A stretch of 64,000 nt of DNA from Aquatica leii (GCA_035610365.1 CM069432.1:180653027-180717026); one strand, 5' to 3'. Positions 1 to 11,262 are shown, numbered from the stretch's first letter. Notes: generated by a model not told the origin, from the sequence alone. Numbers and translations: made by a program.

Positions 1-110
1 CGTCGTTCCTCCAGTTTACTTTATGTTCATTGCCATCTTCTTTTGAATACATTTTGTCTAGTATGTTATCAACGTCCTGTAACTTTTGTGGTTTAACAGT
101 TCTTCCCAAA

Positions 111-376
111 GCAAGTTCGTATATATTCATGTTTTGCAGTGATTTTCCCCGCTTTAGCAGTGAAACGCTTTATTTAGGTCATTTCTATAACATGCTTCTG
201 TTCGAATCTTGAAAGTGTTTTTATTTAACTGCTTGTCGATAAAAGCAAGTTCGTATATATTCATGTTTTGCAGTGATTTTCCCCGCTTTAGCAGTGAAAC
301 GCTTTATTTAGGTCATTTCTATAACATGCTTCTGTTCGAATCTTGAAAGTGTTTTTATTTAACTGCTTGTCGATAA
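111..376. repeat. 133-bp tandem duplication, two copies
   Basis: A 133-base unit beginning GCAAGTTCGTATATATTC runs from 111 to 243 and is repeated almost perfectly from 244 to about 376. The copies are near identical, so the duplication is recent or conserved by exchange. The open frames across it are not convincing as protein. Nothing else is recognised in the first 560 bases. Confidence 0.9.
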
Positions 377-567
377 AAATCCTCTTCGTATCTCGTATGG
401 CTACAATTTTTTTAAATGGGTCTTGTAATAGCTAAATGTTCTGCAGTTTCAAGACCTCTCCTAAAATTCTTACCTTTCCTACCTCTTCAAATATTTCCCA
501 GTAACTCTCTTTCTTTAAAATCTCGCTTCTCTTTCTAATAATTTTCTCTATTCTTCCAAATACCTGA

Positions 568-1420
568 TCAGCCGGTAGGTAGGAATTCCTTCATAATGCC
601 GTGAAACTGCTTAGCGGACATTTTATGAACTTTTAGTTGTAGAGCAACTCTAGATTTCTCTTGGTCATTTATAAAAACTTTTATTTGGTTTTTTAGCCTG
701 TAACAATGGCTGCAAATATCTGTCGCAGGCGTTCCAAAACCGATATTGAATTGGATAGAAAAGATGTTATTAAAAAAAGTTTTCTTCACTCGCAAGTTAT
801 TATCTCCATTGCTGTTATACATCTAATAGAGCTTGGAAACATTTAAGTCAGAAGGTATTTGGGAACGATGATCGCCCCCCCTGGTTTCAGAAATTCCGCT
901 TCCTTTAAGTAACTGTTTTGCAACAGTTAATAACCGACGTTGCGAAAGACTTAGTGCATTACAAAAAAATTTTTGGCATCGGGTGTTGCTTCTCATTTTT
1001 ATCGAGTAATGTATAAGTGATTCGAACCGTTTGTACTTTTTTGTACAATTTCTTCGCCTTCGGATTTGATACTTTCAATAAATGAGCAACTATATTATTT
1101 TGCACAATTCTGTTTGGTACTTTGTAAAGTTTACGCCTTCCAAATATAATTGCTTCATTGCATATCCCATTGCAATTGTAATACTCCGTTGCATGACTAC
1201 AAGGTCTCTGAAATCCTTATAAGTTAGGAAAATGATCAGAATGTCTGTAAAACAAAAAAGACTTTATGAAAACAACAACATAACCCAACTTTAATTTTAA
1301 CCTGATTTCCTTTTTCCGCTGGCGTTTATGAAGCCTTTTAATGCGTTTTCTAGACTCGGATGTACGTGCCGCAACAAGTATTTCGCGTTGACAATCGGCC
1401 ATTTCACCAAAAAACACAAT
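568..1420 (-). pseudogene. decayed insect repeat-encoded protein (zinc-type, transposon-associated family)
   Basis: Read on the minus strand, several frames join into one degraded protein. A basic stretch (SRKRIKRLHKRQRKK, about 1290-1360) is followed by a segment CQKFFCNALSLSQRRL (around 940-980), then FNIGFGTPATDICSHCYRL (about 700-750) and a Lys/Glu-rich tail. The order matches a protein family that is very abundant in insect genomes and behaves like a transposon gene: a C-x-FFLNTL-type motif, then a spacer, then D-x-C-x2-C. Stops and frame changes break it in at least three places. The family assignment is from memory of its motif order and no alignment was possible, so it is tentative. 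No termini were found. Confidence 0.4.
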
Positions 1421-1561
1421 TTTTTAGGAAATAATAACCTGTTGCACTCAAACTAACTAAACACAACAAAGTAATACAAATACTGCACTTTGGATCGGTT
1501 TGTATTTGAGCTCATAAACTAAAGATTACAAACACTGCGTTTTGAAACGTGCAGCAGCTCT

Positions 1562-2217
1562 CTTCCATTTCTTGACGTTCTTGTGACTCGTAAACCCGAC
1601 GGACTTCTGGGCCATTCCGTTTATTGCAAACACACCCATACGCACAGATACCTTCATGCTTCGTCTCATCATCATCCTGCACAGAAACGTTCTGTTATTG
1701 AATCTTTGGTTCATCGTGCCTTTTCTATTTGCCAACCTGAGAAATTAGACTCAGAACTCCGTCATCTTACTAGAACCTTAGTGGACAATGGTTATGTAAA
1801 GCCATTCATACAGTTAATAATCGTCGTCTACATCCACGTACTCGAATACCTAAGGGCATTTCTACTCCCAAATCCAACCCGAAATTGGCCTTTTTACCCT
1901 ACATTTACAAGGTTACAGATCAAATAGGGAAACTTCTCCGTAAGAATGGTATTAAACCCATATTCAACTCAACAGGCAAAATCTCTCAGATTCTTCCTTC
2001 TCCCAAAGACAAATTTCCTACACTTTTATCTCAAGGTGTATACCAGATTCTTTGTTCATGTGGTTTAGTTTACATTGGTGAAACCGGTCGTTCAGTCAAT
2101 ACTCGCATTTCAGAACAAGATCGTTGTATAAAGAGAAGGTATATTTCTAAGTCTGCGGTTGCTGAACATCATTTTACTACTACTAAGATAGATTTTGATA
2201 ATGTTTCGTTTCGTTAA
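1562..2217 (+). pseudogene. Penelope-like RT thumb plus GIY-YIG endonuclease, frameshifted
   Basis: The first frame (from 1562) reads LPFLDVLVTRKPDG and HASSHHHPAQKRSV, typical of the C-terminal part of Penelope-like reverse transcriptases. The frame then shifts near 1800. The second frame (to 2217) reads LAFLPYIYKVTDQIGKLLRK and then GVYQILCSCGLVYIGETGRS, the GIY-YIG nuclease core with its Cys-x-Cys leader, followed by KSAVAEHHF. The shift corresponds to one missing base near AAGCC. In intact elements these parts form one protein that nicks target DNA and primes reverse transcription. This copy lacks the RT palm and fingers and is dead. Confidence 0.75.
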
Positions 2218-2440
2218 GTCACTTCTACGGAGTTTAGAATCTGGCTTGGTTTACAAGTTGATTACCTAACTCGGTATTGTTTCTTTGTTAGATTTTCGTT
2301 TGCTTTTTCAAGTTATCGTTTTCTTTCTTACCTTTTCAAAGTTTAGATTACGGCTTGTTTCACAAGTCTATAACCTAACTTTTGAGAAGTTCTTAGTTAG
2401 ATTTCGTTGCTTGTTTGAGTTTTGCGATTTATCTCACGCC

Positions 2441-2472
2441 CTGATGAAGCCCCTACGAAAGTGGGCGAAACG
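2441..2472 (+). other. hammerhead-ribozyme-like core, Penelope fragment 1
   Basis: CTGATGA (2441-2447), one A, then GCCC (2449-2452) and GGGC (2463-2466) able to pair as stem II around a 10-base loop, then GAAAC (2467-2471). This is the conserved hammerhead layout CUGANGA, stem II, GAAA. Penelope-like elements are known to carry hammerhead motifs. I could not close stems I and III or place a cleavage site nearby, so self-cleavage is unproven. Confidence 0.45.
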
Positions 2473-2570
2473 TTGGCTACTTCGGTTACAACAACAATGA
2501 CACGGTCCAAACCCGGAAGACATTCTTATTTTAGTATAGATTCCGGCCGTGGAAGCCTTCGTTATTACTT

Positions 2571-4920
2571 TATTCTACTCACATTTTGAAATGATGCCAC
2601 CTACAACAACAAACAATTTTGCAAAATGTATTCATTATTTGCTAAAAATTTTACTACATATGAAAAGTTATCTCTACCTGCTAAGTTTTTAAAAAATCTT
2701 CAGTCAGATCTATGAACTGCCAGTTATTACAAAAATCTTGCTCTGTATATTGTTGATTCAAAATCATCAAATAATTCGGTTACCCAAATAATTACCATTT
2801 CTTGACGAGTTCTCAAATGAATCCTATAAAAGAAATATTATTAATATATATAGTACTATTTATCTTGATTGGCTTTGCATCCTTTCCATCTGAATCTACC
2901 AATGATTTTACTTGTTAGGGTTAATGTTTATAGAATTTTGTAGGTTCATGTTGAAAGTGTTGTAAATAGGTTTTTAAATATACATAAGTATAATTTCACC
3001 CTTCTTAGAAAGTATTGGTGGTATAAACAACTTCACTAAAGACATTTTCTTTATAGTCTGGAAATAATTTTTTTGTTTTTTGATTTTCTTGATTCTTGTT
3101 CATCAGCATAACTACTTTACACCTGTGATGGGCATTTACACGTATAAAATAATTTTCTACACGTATGCGTAGAAAATACGTATATAATATATAATATGTA
3201 GACAATGTAGATAATGACGTAAATAATGTAGAATAAGCGTCGTTTTTAAAAACCCAACCTGCCAACAGCTGTTGAAGTTGACAATTGCTGATTATAAATA
3301 GCCTAATTCCTAATGCTGTTTCTTCTTGTAATTTGGTTCTAGAGTTCTAGTAATACAAGTTTTATGTATTACGGTGGACCGAGTAGCAATATTTAAGTCT
3401 TTACCAAAATAAAAGTAAAACACCCAAAAAACAGTACTAAAGTTTTGAAATTGAATAAAAATTGTTCAATAATTATCACGAAAATGTAAAAAAACTTTTC
3501 TTTTCATGAACCTTATTTTATTTTAAATGTAAGTAGGTTCAACGATTTCCATTAAGATATTGATGAAAATAGTGATTGATGTAAAAATGCGGCTTTATAT
3601 TCATATTGTAATTCAATTTCACTATATTGCAATTGTAGACATTACGTTATCCTTTTTATATATGTACATTTGCAGAAACTAAAACCATTAAAACAATAGC
3701 TTTATTAGTGTGTTCGAGCAGATTCGACACTTAGTTTTAGTAATGACAAATAGTCTCAAATGAAAATTCAATTTTATATCTAACTTTTATTTATTTATTA
3801 TATTTTCCATTTTATTATTGTCGAATGGAAATAATTACGAATACAAAAAATTGAATCTTAAAATTGTAATAAAAAATACACTGACGGAATAAAGAACGTA
3901 TAATAAAAAGTAAAAATAAGAATTTGACGACGGCAGCAATCGTAAGCACAGACCTCTGGGTATGGGTTTGAATAGAAATAATTACAAAGACGTGAACTCC
4001 GTTAATTTATTAACTATACTTAATATACTATTTACATTAGAGAACAATATTTGAATTAAACATATTAGAATAAAACAGTATTTAAAATAAAATATTAGGG
4101 CGCCAATCACCTTTTAAATTAGTGATGAATAAAAAGCGTAAAATCTTACACCTAATAAGTAATTAATATTAAATGCAAAAAAAATAGTAAACGGTTAATT
4201 TGTTATCGAGTGAACAGTTTTAATGACACAATTTAATTATTTGAAGGTAAAATGCAGTATCTTAATTTCAGTTGACTCACCATATGATATGACGTTATCG
4301 TATAGCTTCTATTTTTAGCACATACTTTGTTGTAGTGATAAAATTCTTCAACAGGAATAAACCAATGTATACTAAACTTCAATAACTGATAATCCATTAA
4401 TTAAACGACAAAACCAAAATAAAAGATCCAGAATAAAAATCCAGTAAACGAAAAGATCCAGAATAAAAAGAAAGACCCTAAATAGAAATAATTAGAATGG
4501 TTTTTTGAATGACATGCTGTACTCACGCTACATTGAAATGCAACGGTCTTCAAAATAAATTCCTTTGTCTTAACTATTGCGTAACATTGCAAAGTCACTA
4601 AAAATGTTGAATTCAATAGAAAAATTATATCAAAATAAAGGTAAACTCACCAATAATTAGATGGAATGAATAAAAATTAAATTGTATGGGTTTTTACGCC
4701 ATAATCAAGAAAATGTGTCTTCTCCGCATCACTACGACACGCACGCCAAGATTGTTCAAACGGAAATGCCAGTTTAAGTTACAACTCAGGTAGATTTGAA
4801 ACAACGCGACGTTGCCATTGTTGCCAAACTGAATAAATTTACGTGCAATATTAGTTGCAAAAAATAAACGAATGTAAAATTGAATTTTAATGTAATGAAC
4901 TCTAACGGGACGTTACAAAA
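2571..4920. other. gene-less AT-rich interval
   Basis: No coding region with family features was found on either strand. A short degenerate direct repeat of GATCCAGAATAAAA lies near 4425-4475. A CpG-richer patch lies near 4730-4820. A TTGGCGCCC string (minus strand, near 4100) resembles an LTR primer-binding site but no LTR flanks it. Confidence 0.6.
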
Positions 4921-4961
4921 TACACAATGGTCGCCGTTTAATAGAATCACGTTGGAACTAG

Positions 4962-5276
4962 CTAGATTGTATGGGATGCCAAGCGTGTTACATAGGACAA
5001 ACGAAACAGAAAATAAAAAATCGGATCAATAATCACATGTATGATTGTAATAATAAAAAGGGTGAAACTGCGTTAGCGTTACATCATATCAATACGGGAC
5101 ATAATTTTGACTTCAACAATCCCAAAATTTTAGACAGAGATTGTAACTATAAAGAGCGATTAGTTTCAGAGATGATATTCTTCAACGTTTACAAAAACAA
5201 CATTAACTTCAATACAGACACTAACAATTTAAATAATGTTTACTGCAATTTAATATCAAAGATTGGTTATTAACTT
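4962..5276 (+). pseudogene. GIY-YIG endonuclease domain, Penelope-like
   Basis: The frame reads LDCMGCQACYIGQTKQKIKN, a Cys-x2-Cys leader running into the GIY-YIG-type motif (here ACYIGQT), then NRINNHMYDC. The conserved downstream part includes TALALHHINTGHNFDF and ILDRDCNYKERLVSEMIF, matching the His, Arg/Lys and Glu positions of the nuclease fold. About 105 codons are open to the stop just before 5276. There is no reverse transcriptase upstream, and a stop precedes the leader, so this is a truncated remnant. In intact elements this C-terminal domain cuts the target site. Confidence 0.75.
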
Positions 5277-5619
5277 TAGATGTCTATTAAATTCGCGGTA
5301 TTTTTCGTTCTTATCTTCCTTGATTACCTTGACATTGCAAATAGAATTTTTGATTATACATGTCGTATCAATTGTTTGTCATTCACAGTTAATTGTTCAT
5401 TTACACTATTGTAATTATTTGACTTTTTAGAAATATTTTAACAATTATTCATGTTAATTTATATTGTGTAATTAGTTTTCATGTCGTTTGGAGTTAAGGA
5501 CTTTTCCACTCTAACCTTTTTGTGTAAGTTTCTACGTTGTTTGTACCTAAAATCGCTAAAATGTATTATTTGTTATGTAATAAGAAATGTGTAGCTTACT
5601 CACAATATATTTCAGTGGC

Positions 5620-5651
5620 CTGAAGAAGTGCACGCCTGATTGCACGAAACG
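5620..5651 (+). other. hammerhead-ribozyme-like core, Penelope fragment 2
   Basis: CTGAAGA (5620-5626), one A, GTGCA (5628-5632), an 8-base loop, TGCAC (5641-5645), then GAAAC (5646-5650). Stem II is five perfect pairs and differs in sequence from the one at 2441, yet the core is the same and it sits in the same place relative to GIY-YIG. Stems I and III are not closed in the sequence I could inspect. Confidence 0.45.
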
Positions 5652-6545
5652 TCGCCATAAAAAAATCTTAAGTGGTTTAATTTGCCCATCCTAGTGAAGA
5701 ATATTCTACAACCTATTCATTAATTTTCTATTTATGTTTGTAACTCAGTTTATTTGAAAAATATGATGCACGAATTTATCTCTACTATTTGCAACATGAG
5801 ACATGTTTCGAAAAGATATGGATTACACTTTAGATAAAAAAATGTTTTAAGCATGTATTTGTACCAGAGTGTCTAAGAATTCTTGGTATTTTTTTCAATG
5901 TAATTTAGTTGTACTGGTTGAAATGTACGATTATATTATGTCAACACTATCCGATTGTGTTTGTCGGATTACGATTACGTGTAACCGAACCGGTGTAGCT
6001 AATGATACGCACAGTAGCTCTAGTTTCCAAACATTGTCACCGTCCCGGTGGTTTTTTGGGGCTGAGAGTTTTTATCCAAATATTTTTTTTTATTATTATG
6101 TTGTAATTACGGGTGTGTTTAGCATTTCCATCGTTCATTAAACTTCTTTGTATTTTCGAATTGCGTATTTCTTGGTAACATTTTAAAAGTTTCCATTGTG
6201 TTTACTTACATTCATTTAAAATTATTTATTATCTGGTAATTGAATATCTTTTGGCGACGGATGTCTGTGTACGTGCCTTAAACCCATTAAATTTTTGAAA
6301 CTTGAGATTTGGTTCATGTTAAAAATTATTTTACTTAGAATTATTCTTTGTTCAGATGTCTCTTTGTATATTTTAAGTTTAGATTAGAGTAAGATTTATG
6401 TTTCTGAACGCGTTTATTACTCTGTTCCCATGGACTTGCTGAGCTATCATTCTTGTTATATTTCATAATCAGAAGCAAGTGCTGATTTAGCTGTTGCGTG
6501 GGAAGATTCGGATAAGAATTGTCACGTACCTAAATTATGTTAAGT

Positions 6546-8044
6546 CGTTGACTGAAGAAATGTATAAAGACTCGCAAGGCTCATGTTAAAAATCGTACCG
6601 TATTACTATCTCACTTTTGTGGCTCTCTGCGCCCCGCTGCCTACAAACTTCGCTCTTGGATAGTCGCGACACTGTTGTTTTCAACGCAAACTAAAAAGAT
6701 AACACTGGAATGCTTGGAAAGTAATATGATAACTCTTCAAAATAATCGTTTGTTGTATTTACTAGATACCGTTGACTGATATAAAATGTTTTGAGTAAAC
6801 GGTATGTAATTTGACAAGTTGAATTTTTTTCTTCAATCTATACGTTTGCCAGAGTTTGGTTTTGTTTTTTCTCTGCTGTTTTGATTTACTTTATAATATA
6901 TTATTTTTTTTTTTTCAAAAAAGCTTTGGTAGGAGATTCCATTTATAAAATTCGATAACTTAGTTCTATATTATAAATAGTGGTGGGCGATACGATACAT
7001 CGAATCGAATATCGACACGTATCGATATATCGAAGTATCGATACGTATCGGAATATCGATATGGATCGGAGTATCGGTACGATCGAAATATCAGTACGTA
7101 TCAAAATATCGATACGTATCGAAATATGTATACGTATCGTAATATCGATACCTATCGAAATATCGACATTTCGATACGTATCGAAATATCGATAGACGAC
7201 CCAGGCCTAATATAAAGTAGGAATGGTGATTTAAATCATTAAAAATCGATTTTTGTACTCTAATAAAGCGATTTTTACAATCCATTTTTCTAGCTAATTT
7301 TTTTTAATTAATTGATTCAAAAATGGAATCGATCGAACATCGCTTTATGGAACTATAATTATTTTGCAATCAACAAAAATGTAAAAACAAAAAACTCATA
7401 AGTAAATAATCAAATCGCCAAGTGAACAATAATTTTAAACAGCACATACACATACAAATTCAAAACCGCCGGCGGTAATTTGATACTTGCACAAGAAGCA
7501 AAACAGAATTTTTGTTATGTTTATAAATGTATATAACTGTTTTATCGTGTTTTGCAGTTGATAATATTCTTTAAAAGATGATTACAAAAGCGATTACCAA
7601 ATCGGTTTTCCGTTCAATTAAAACTTTTTAACTTGATTTGCTAATAAAGATTACACCAATTTTCAATAAAATTGTGAATTTGAAACGGCGTTTTAGTTTT
7701 TTTTATTAGGTGTAGCACCGATACATCGCAAGTTGGTCACCTAATTCAAAAAAAATAAACTAGAATTCTCATCATTAATGGTATCTCTTGGTAGATGTTT
7801 CGGTAAACCCGATTTATTTAAATCGTTTGTTAAATCATCGTCCTTTGAACTGCAAAGAGAGCGGTATGACTAAGCGTAGCCACTGCTCGATGCGTATACA
7901 TACGATGCAAACACTACAACTTCTAGCAATGAACTGAAATCTCGGATCCTAAATATACGGTGGCGCCCCCTATATCTCGGATCCTGCGGTGACTACGATT
8001 TTTACCATAAGGTTGCGAGTCTTTATACATTTCTTCAGTCAACG
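6546..8044 (+). mobile_element. 1.5-kb non-autonomous DNA element, copy 1
   Basis: Inserted into the 5' LTR: the uninterrupted LTR at 15262-15275 gives the empty site. The ends are perfect 32-bp terminal inverted repeats starting CGTTGACTGAAGAAATG. The flanks are GTTAAGT at 6539-6545 and 8045-8051. Copy 2 has an 8-bp duplication, so this one is probably 8 bp with one base lost. No transposase frame exists inside. A degenerate GATACGTATCG array (6990-7200) lies in the centre. The 8-bp duplication would suit hAT or P-type enzymes, but the CGTTGACTG terminus is not one I can assign. Confidence 0.9.
6990..7200. repeat. degenerate array of the palindrome CGATACGTATCG
   Basis: About ten units of roughly 18-19 bases built around CGATACGTATCG with AATAT spacers. 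Because the core is palindromic, both strands give repetitive open frames (RY/ID-rich), which are artefacts and not genes. The same kind of array sits inside copy 2 at 18285-18605. Confidence 0.85.
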
Positions 8045-9478
8045 GTTAAGTTCTTTGTCTTAAAGTATGATGTAATTAATGTAAGGTTTTTGATTGGAGA
8101 TTTTGTTTTTGAGAAGGGGCTATTTAAGCTTCATTCTTTCCAGAGGAAAGTTAAGTTCCTTTTTGGCCCTCGAAAAAAAAGGTCAATTAATATAATTTCG
8201 AATCCAATCAGAAATTTTGTATAATTGAAATTTGTAAAACAAATAGTTGATTTAAGTTCGGTTCAAGAAGTCAAGTGTTTTATGCGGGTAATTAACACCG
8301 AGTTTTCGGCGACGCATTATAAATACAGGTGATGAACATTACGTTACTTAAACATTCTAAATCAAGTGGCAAATTAGAACCGCGCTTGTGTGTTTAATTA
8401 AATAAAGGTGAACTACGAAAATTGGTTAAAATCAAACGATTGAGGCGAGAATAAGACCTTGAGGTGAAAAGTTCGGTAAACGAAGAATGTTAAAGTGTGG
8501 GTAATTGAAAGAACAAGCGGAACATCTAAAGAAGTGACGATTGTAATAATTAGTTCCGGGAAAGTTGCCGGTTGTTCTCCCATTTGAGAAAATAGTCGCT
8601 ACTGCGGACTTTATAAAGTTTTCCCGGCTAATGGTACTGTATCGACGCGTTTTACCGATGCTGAACGCGTGTAACGTCTTTGACGGAGTTAAGTGAATCG
8701 ATTCTGACAATAAAGTGTTGAGTTTTTGTTGTAAACTAAGGATTAGTAGCTGTCAAACTGCAGGCATACCTGTAAGTACCTTTAACAACTTATTACCTTC
8801 TTCAACTGAAGAACTCGCCTCCAATTCGATCGTTAGAAGAACATCACGGACACCAGTTATTTTCGACGCGTACTTCTATTTGATTTTGTTTTTGGTTGAT
8901 TTAAATTGTTGGTTAAAGTCAAGACGGGCGAATCGATCAGAATAGAGTCTTAGAATTCAATTATGTCTTGATTATCAAACTTTAGACCCCTCTGACTCGG
9001 TGCGCAGTCTTGATTTATTATTTTGTTTGATGTTTTGTTGTATGCATGCTTTAGTTGTGAATTAAGTTAAGGTAGTTCTCGAGTAGCGGCATTTATCGTT
9101 TGCGGCGAGTCGTACGTACGACCAAGCGCTCTGCGGCTGATTCCCTGTGCGACTTTTAAATTTAAGATTAATTTGAATGATTTTATTAACCATTTTACTT
9201 GCTTTAAATTTTAATATACGAATTATTATCTCATATTTGACTTTCTCTAAATCGCCTGTTTTCATCTACGGAGTGTTCGAATTTCCGGTTTTGGCGAACA
9301 TTTCACAGTGACTAAAAATTCGGTGGCGCCCTTAACAACTCTTCCTGATTTAAGTAAACTCGGCAAAAAGGTAAGTGAGAGACAAATAATTCGACCCGCC
9401 CCTTCTCGACTAAGTTAGCTGGCAAACCACCATCCCATTGTTACCTTCTCTAAACCATCGTTTTAGAGTGTAACAGAT

Positions 9479-9500
9479 TGGCGCGGCCAACGTGGAGCCC
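9479..9500 (+). other. primer-binding site, Gypsy-1 (tRNA-Lys-like)
   Basis: Three bases after the 5' LTR the sequence reads TGGCGCGGCCAACGTGGAGC. It resembles the complement of a tRNA-Lys 3' end (TGGCGCCCAACGTGGGGC) with two extra bases and one change. The placement directly after the LTR fits minus-strand priming. Confidence 0.6.
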
Positions 9501-9873
9501 AATTGTCTCTCACTGTGTTAAGAAAATACTTAATTTTGACGTTTCATGAATTTGTTTTTACCTATTAGTCGATTATTTGTTAGATTGAATTCTGTTCAGC
9601 GTTTTAGGTGTGTTAAGAAAAATTGTGTTCGATTTGTTGTCTTTAGATCAATTGTTGTTTCCGAGTGGAAGTCGATATTTCTTTCCACAAGCTTATTTGA
9701 TGTTTATTTATGTATCGTTATCGGCGAGTCATTGACCAGATCACAAAGGTCAGTTTTTATTAGTTGGCGCGTGCTAATTGAGATATTCTTTTACATCGGG
9801 AATCCGATTGAGTCAACACTTTTTTCTTTTACACTTTAATTTATAAAGGTTCGTTCACGTTTAATTATCTACA

Positions 9874-11262
9874 ATGTATAAGTTAAATATCGCCAGATTA
9901 TCACATGACGAATTAAAATATGAGGTTTCAATTAGGGGTGGAGATACCACCTTAGGAGTTACTGCATTACGTGCTTGGTTAAAAACATTTTTAGCAGAGG
10001 AAGCAACGGGAAAATCTCCAATCCGTTCTCCTTATCCTTTTGATTTTGTTACCGATAAAGCTGCAATTACTTTAGTTATATCCGAAATTGACGCATTAAT
10101 TACCGAATTGGTTACCAGTCCTTCATCAAAAACTTCTTCTATTATCGAAACAAAATTTAAACATGCTTTAAATAGAATTAATAACGCCATACCAAAAAAA
10201 GGTGATGATTCTGAAGTGAAAGAAAAATTACTTCAGGAATTAGTCGTTCTTATTTCCCGTTATGAACTCTTAGATCGTCAAGTGGTCGCGGTGGAAAATA
10301 CTTCTGATCCACCGGAAGAACCTATTGATGTCAAATTAAATATCGAAAGTACTCCTTCCACCTCTAATGTGAATAATATTTGCCAGGTTGCAAGTACTAC
10401 GGTGTCTCCAGTGTCAACTAATCATTCGAAATCGACCCCTTGTTGGAAATGGGATATAAAATATAAGGGTAATAGTGGCTCACTGTCTTTGAACTCCTTC
10501 TTAGAAAAAGTTTCCGAATACCAAATTTCTCGTAATGTTGGTGATGATCAGCTGTTTGCCGAATGTTTAGATTTATTCCAGGATCACGCTTTAATTTACG
10601 TGCGCTCGGTTAAGAATGAGGTTAATTCATGGCCTGAATTGGTTCGCCTTTTAAAATTACAGTTTCAGCCTGTCGACTTTGATGATAAATTATTAGAACA
10701 AATTCAAAAACGAACCCAATCCGAGAAAGAACCGATCGGAATTTTCGTAGCAATTATGAAAGGAATGTTTAATCGTTTAGAAACTAAATTATCGGAAGAC
10801 GCACAGTTAAAAATTATACGTAAAAATATTAGACCTATTTACCAATCGCGATTAAGTTTAACCCAAATTAACTCTATTAATGAATTAATTGAATTAGGAC
10901 GTTTAATAGAAAACAGTTTAGAGTCTATTGAAAATTTTACTCCTCCGGTTAGACGAAAATACGATTTGGAAGGCGATATTGCGGCCTTAGGTATCCCGGA
11001 TGCGCCAGTCGCGGAAAGAAAAATTGAGACACCAAAAATTAATAACGAGACGTGTGATCGGCCTGTTTTTAATCGTGTTCCCAATAAATCATGTTGGAAT
11101 TGCCAAAGTAAACATCATTTGGCACGAGATTGTGACCGACCTAGGTCAACTCAATATTGTTATCGTTGTGGTAATCGAAACGCTACCGTACGTACGTGTC
11201 CAAACTGTTCAAAATCTTCCAAAGAACGGATTAAAAGACCGACGAGTGGTCCGTTCCGCTAA
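9874..11262 (+). CDS. gag: Gypsy-1 gag
   Basis: An intact 462-codon frame encoding the structural polyprotein that packages element RNA. The central part (roughly residues 190-350) is capsid-like, with WKWDIKYKG and QKRTQSEKEPIGIFVAIMK typical of insect Gypsy Gag. Near the C-terminus are two nucleic-acid-binding knuckles: CWNCQSKHHLARDC (residues 407-420, standard CCHC) and CYRCGNRNATVRTC (about 429-442, with Ala where His is expected). The ATG lies about 400 bases after the LTR. It overlaps the pol frame, which is +1 relative to it, so pol would be made by frameshifting. Codons are as AT-rich as the surroundings. Confidence 0.93.
   Translation: MYKLNIARLSHDELKYEVSIRGGDTTLGVTALRAWLKTFLAEEATGKSPIRSPYPFDFVTDKAAITLVISEIDALITELVTSPSSKTSSIIETKFKHALNRINNAIPKKGDDSEVKEKLLQELVVLISRYELLDRQVVAVENTSDPPEEPIDVKLNIESTPSTSNVNNICQVASTTVSPVSTNHSKSTPCWKWDIKYKGNSGSLSLNSFLEKVSEYQISRNVGDDQLFAECLDLFQDHALIYVRSVKNEVNSWPELVRLLKLQFQPVDFDDKLLEQIQKRTQSEKEPIGIFVAIMKGMFNRLETKLSEDAQLKIIRKNIRPIYQSRLSLTQINSINELIELGRLIENSLESIENFTPPVRRKYDLEGDIAALGIPDAPVAERKIETPKINNETCDRPVFNRVPNKSCWNCQSKHHLARDCDRPRSTQYCYRCGNRNATVRTCPNCSKSSKERIKRPTSGPFR

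Larger units (their letters stand above)
1530..2570 (+). mobile_element. Penelope-like retroelement fragment 1 (3' end)
   Basis: This 5'-truncated fragment holds the end of a Penelope-like reverse transcriptase, a GIY-YIG endonuclease and a 3' tail. The tail carries a hammerhead-like core (2441-2472) and ends around AAACCCGGAAGACATTCTT (from 2509), then TTTTAGTATAGATT. The same terminal sequence recurs inverted at 19784-19831, which supports its being an element end. No target-site duplication or second terminal repeat was found. Truncated 5' ends are normal for Penelope-like elements. Confidence 0.75.
4930..5690 (+). mobile_element. Penelope-like retroelement fragment 2 (3' end)
   Basis: A second 5'-truncated Penelope-like fragment of a different lineage from the first. 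It consists of a GIY-YIG domain (4962-5276) and an AT-rich 3' tail with a hammerhead-like core at 5620-5651. The two fragments share layout but little sequence. No flanking duplication was seen. Confidence 0.65.
6035..9475 (+). repeat. Gypsy-1 5' LTR, split by a 1.5-kb DNA element
   Basis: Matches 14762-16692 base for base except for the insertion at 6546-8044 with its duplicated target, and a few small differences (for example CGCG versus CGTG near 8381, and homopolymer lengths). Native length is about 1,935 bases. Open frames inside the LTR, including a 92-codon minus-strand frame also present in the 3' LTR, show no protein features. Confidence 0.95.

Noticed and set aside
4085..4115. TTGGCGCCC on the minus strand, resembling an LTR primer-binding site
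   Set aside because: No LTR, gag or pol lies nearby, so chance is more likely.
6980..7285. Repetitive open frames on both strands over the GATACGTATCG array (also 18160-18680)
   Set aside because: They are translations of a short palindromic repeat unit, not genes.
8432..8710. 92-codon minus-strand frame, identical at 15649-15927
   Set aside because: It lies in the LTR, and its double occurrence only reflects the two LTR copies. There is no protein-like composition or known motif.
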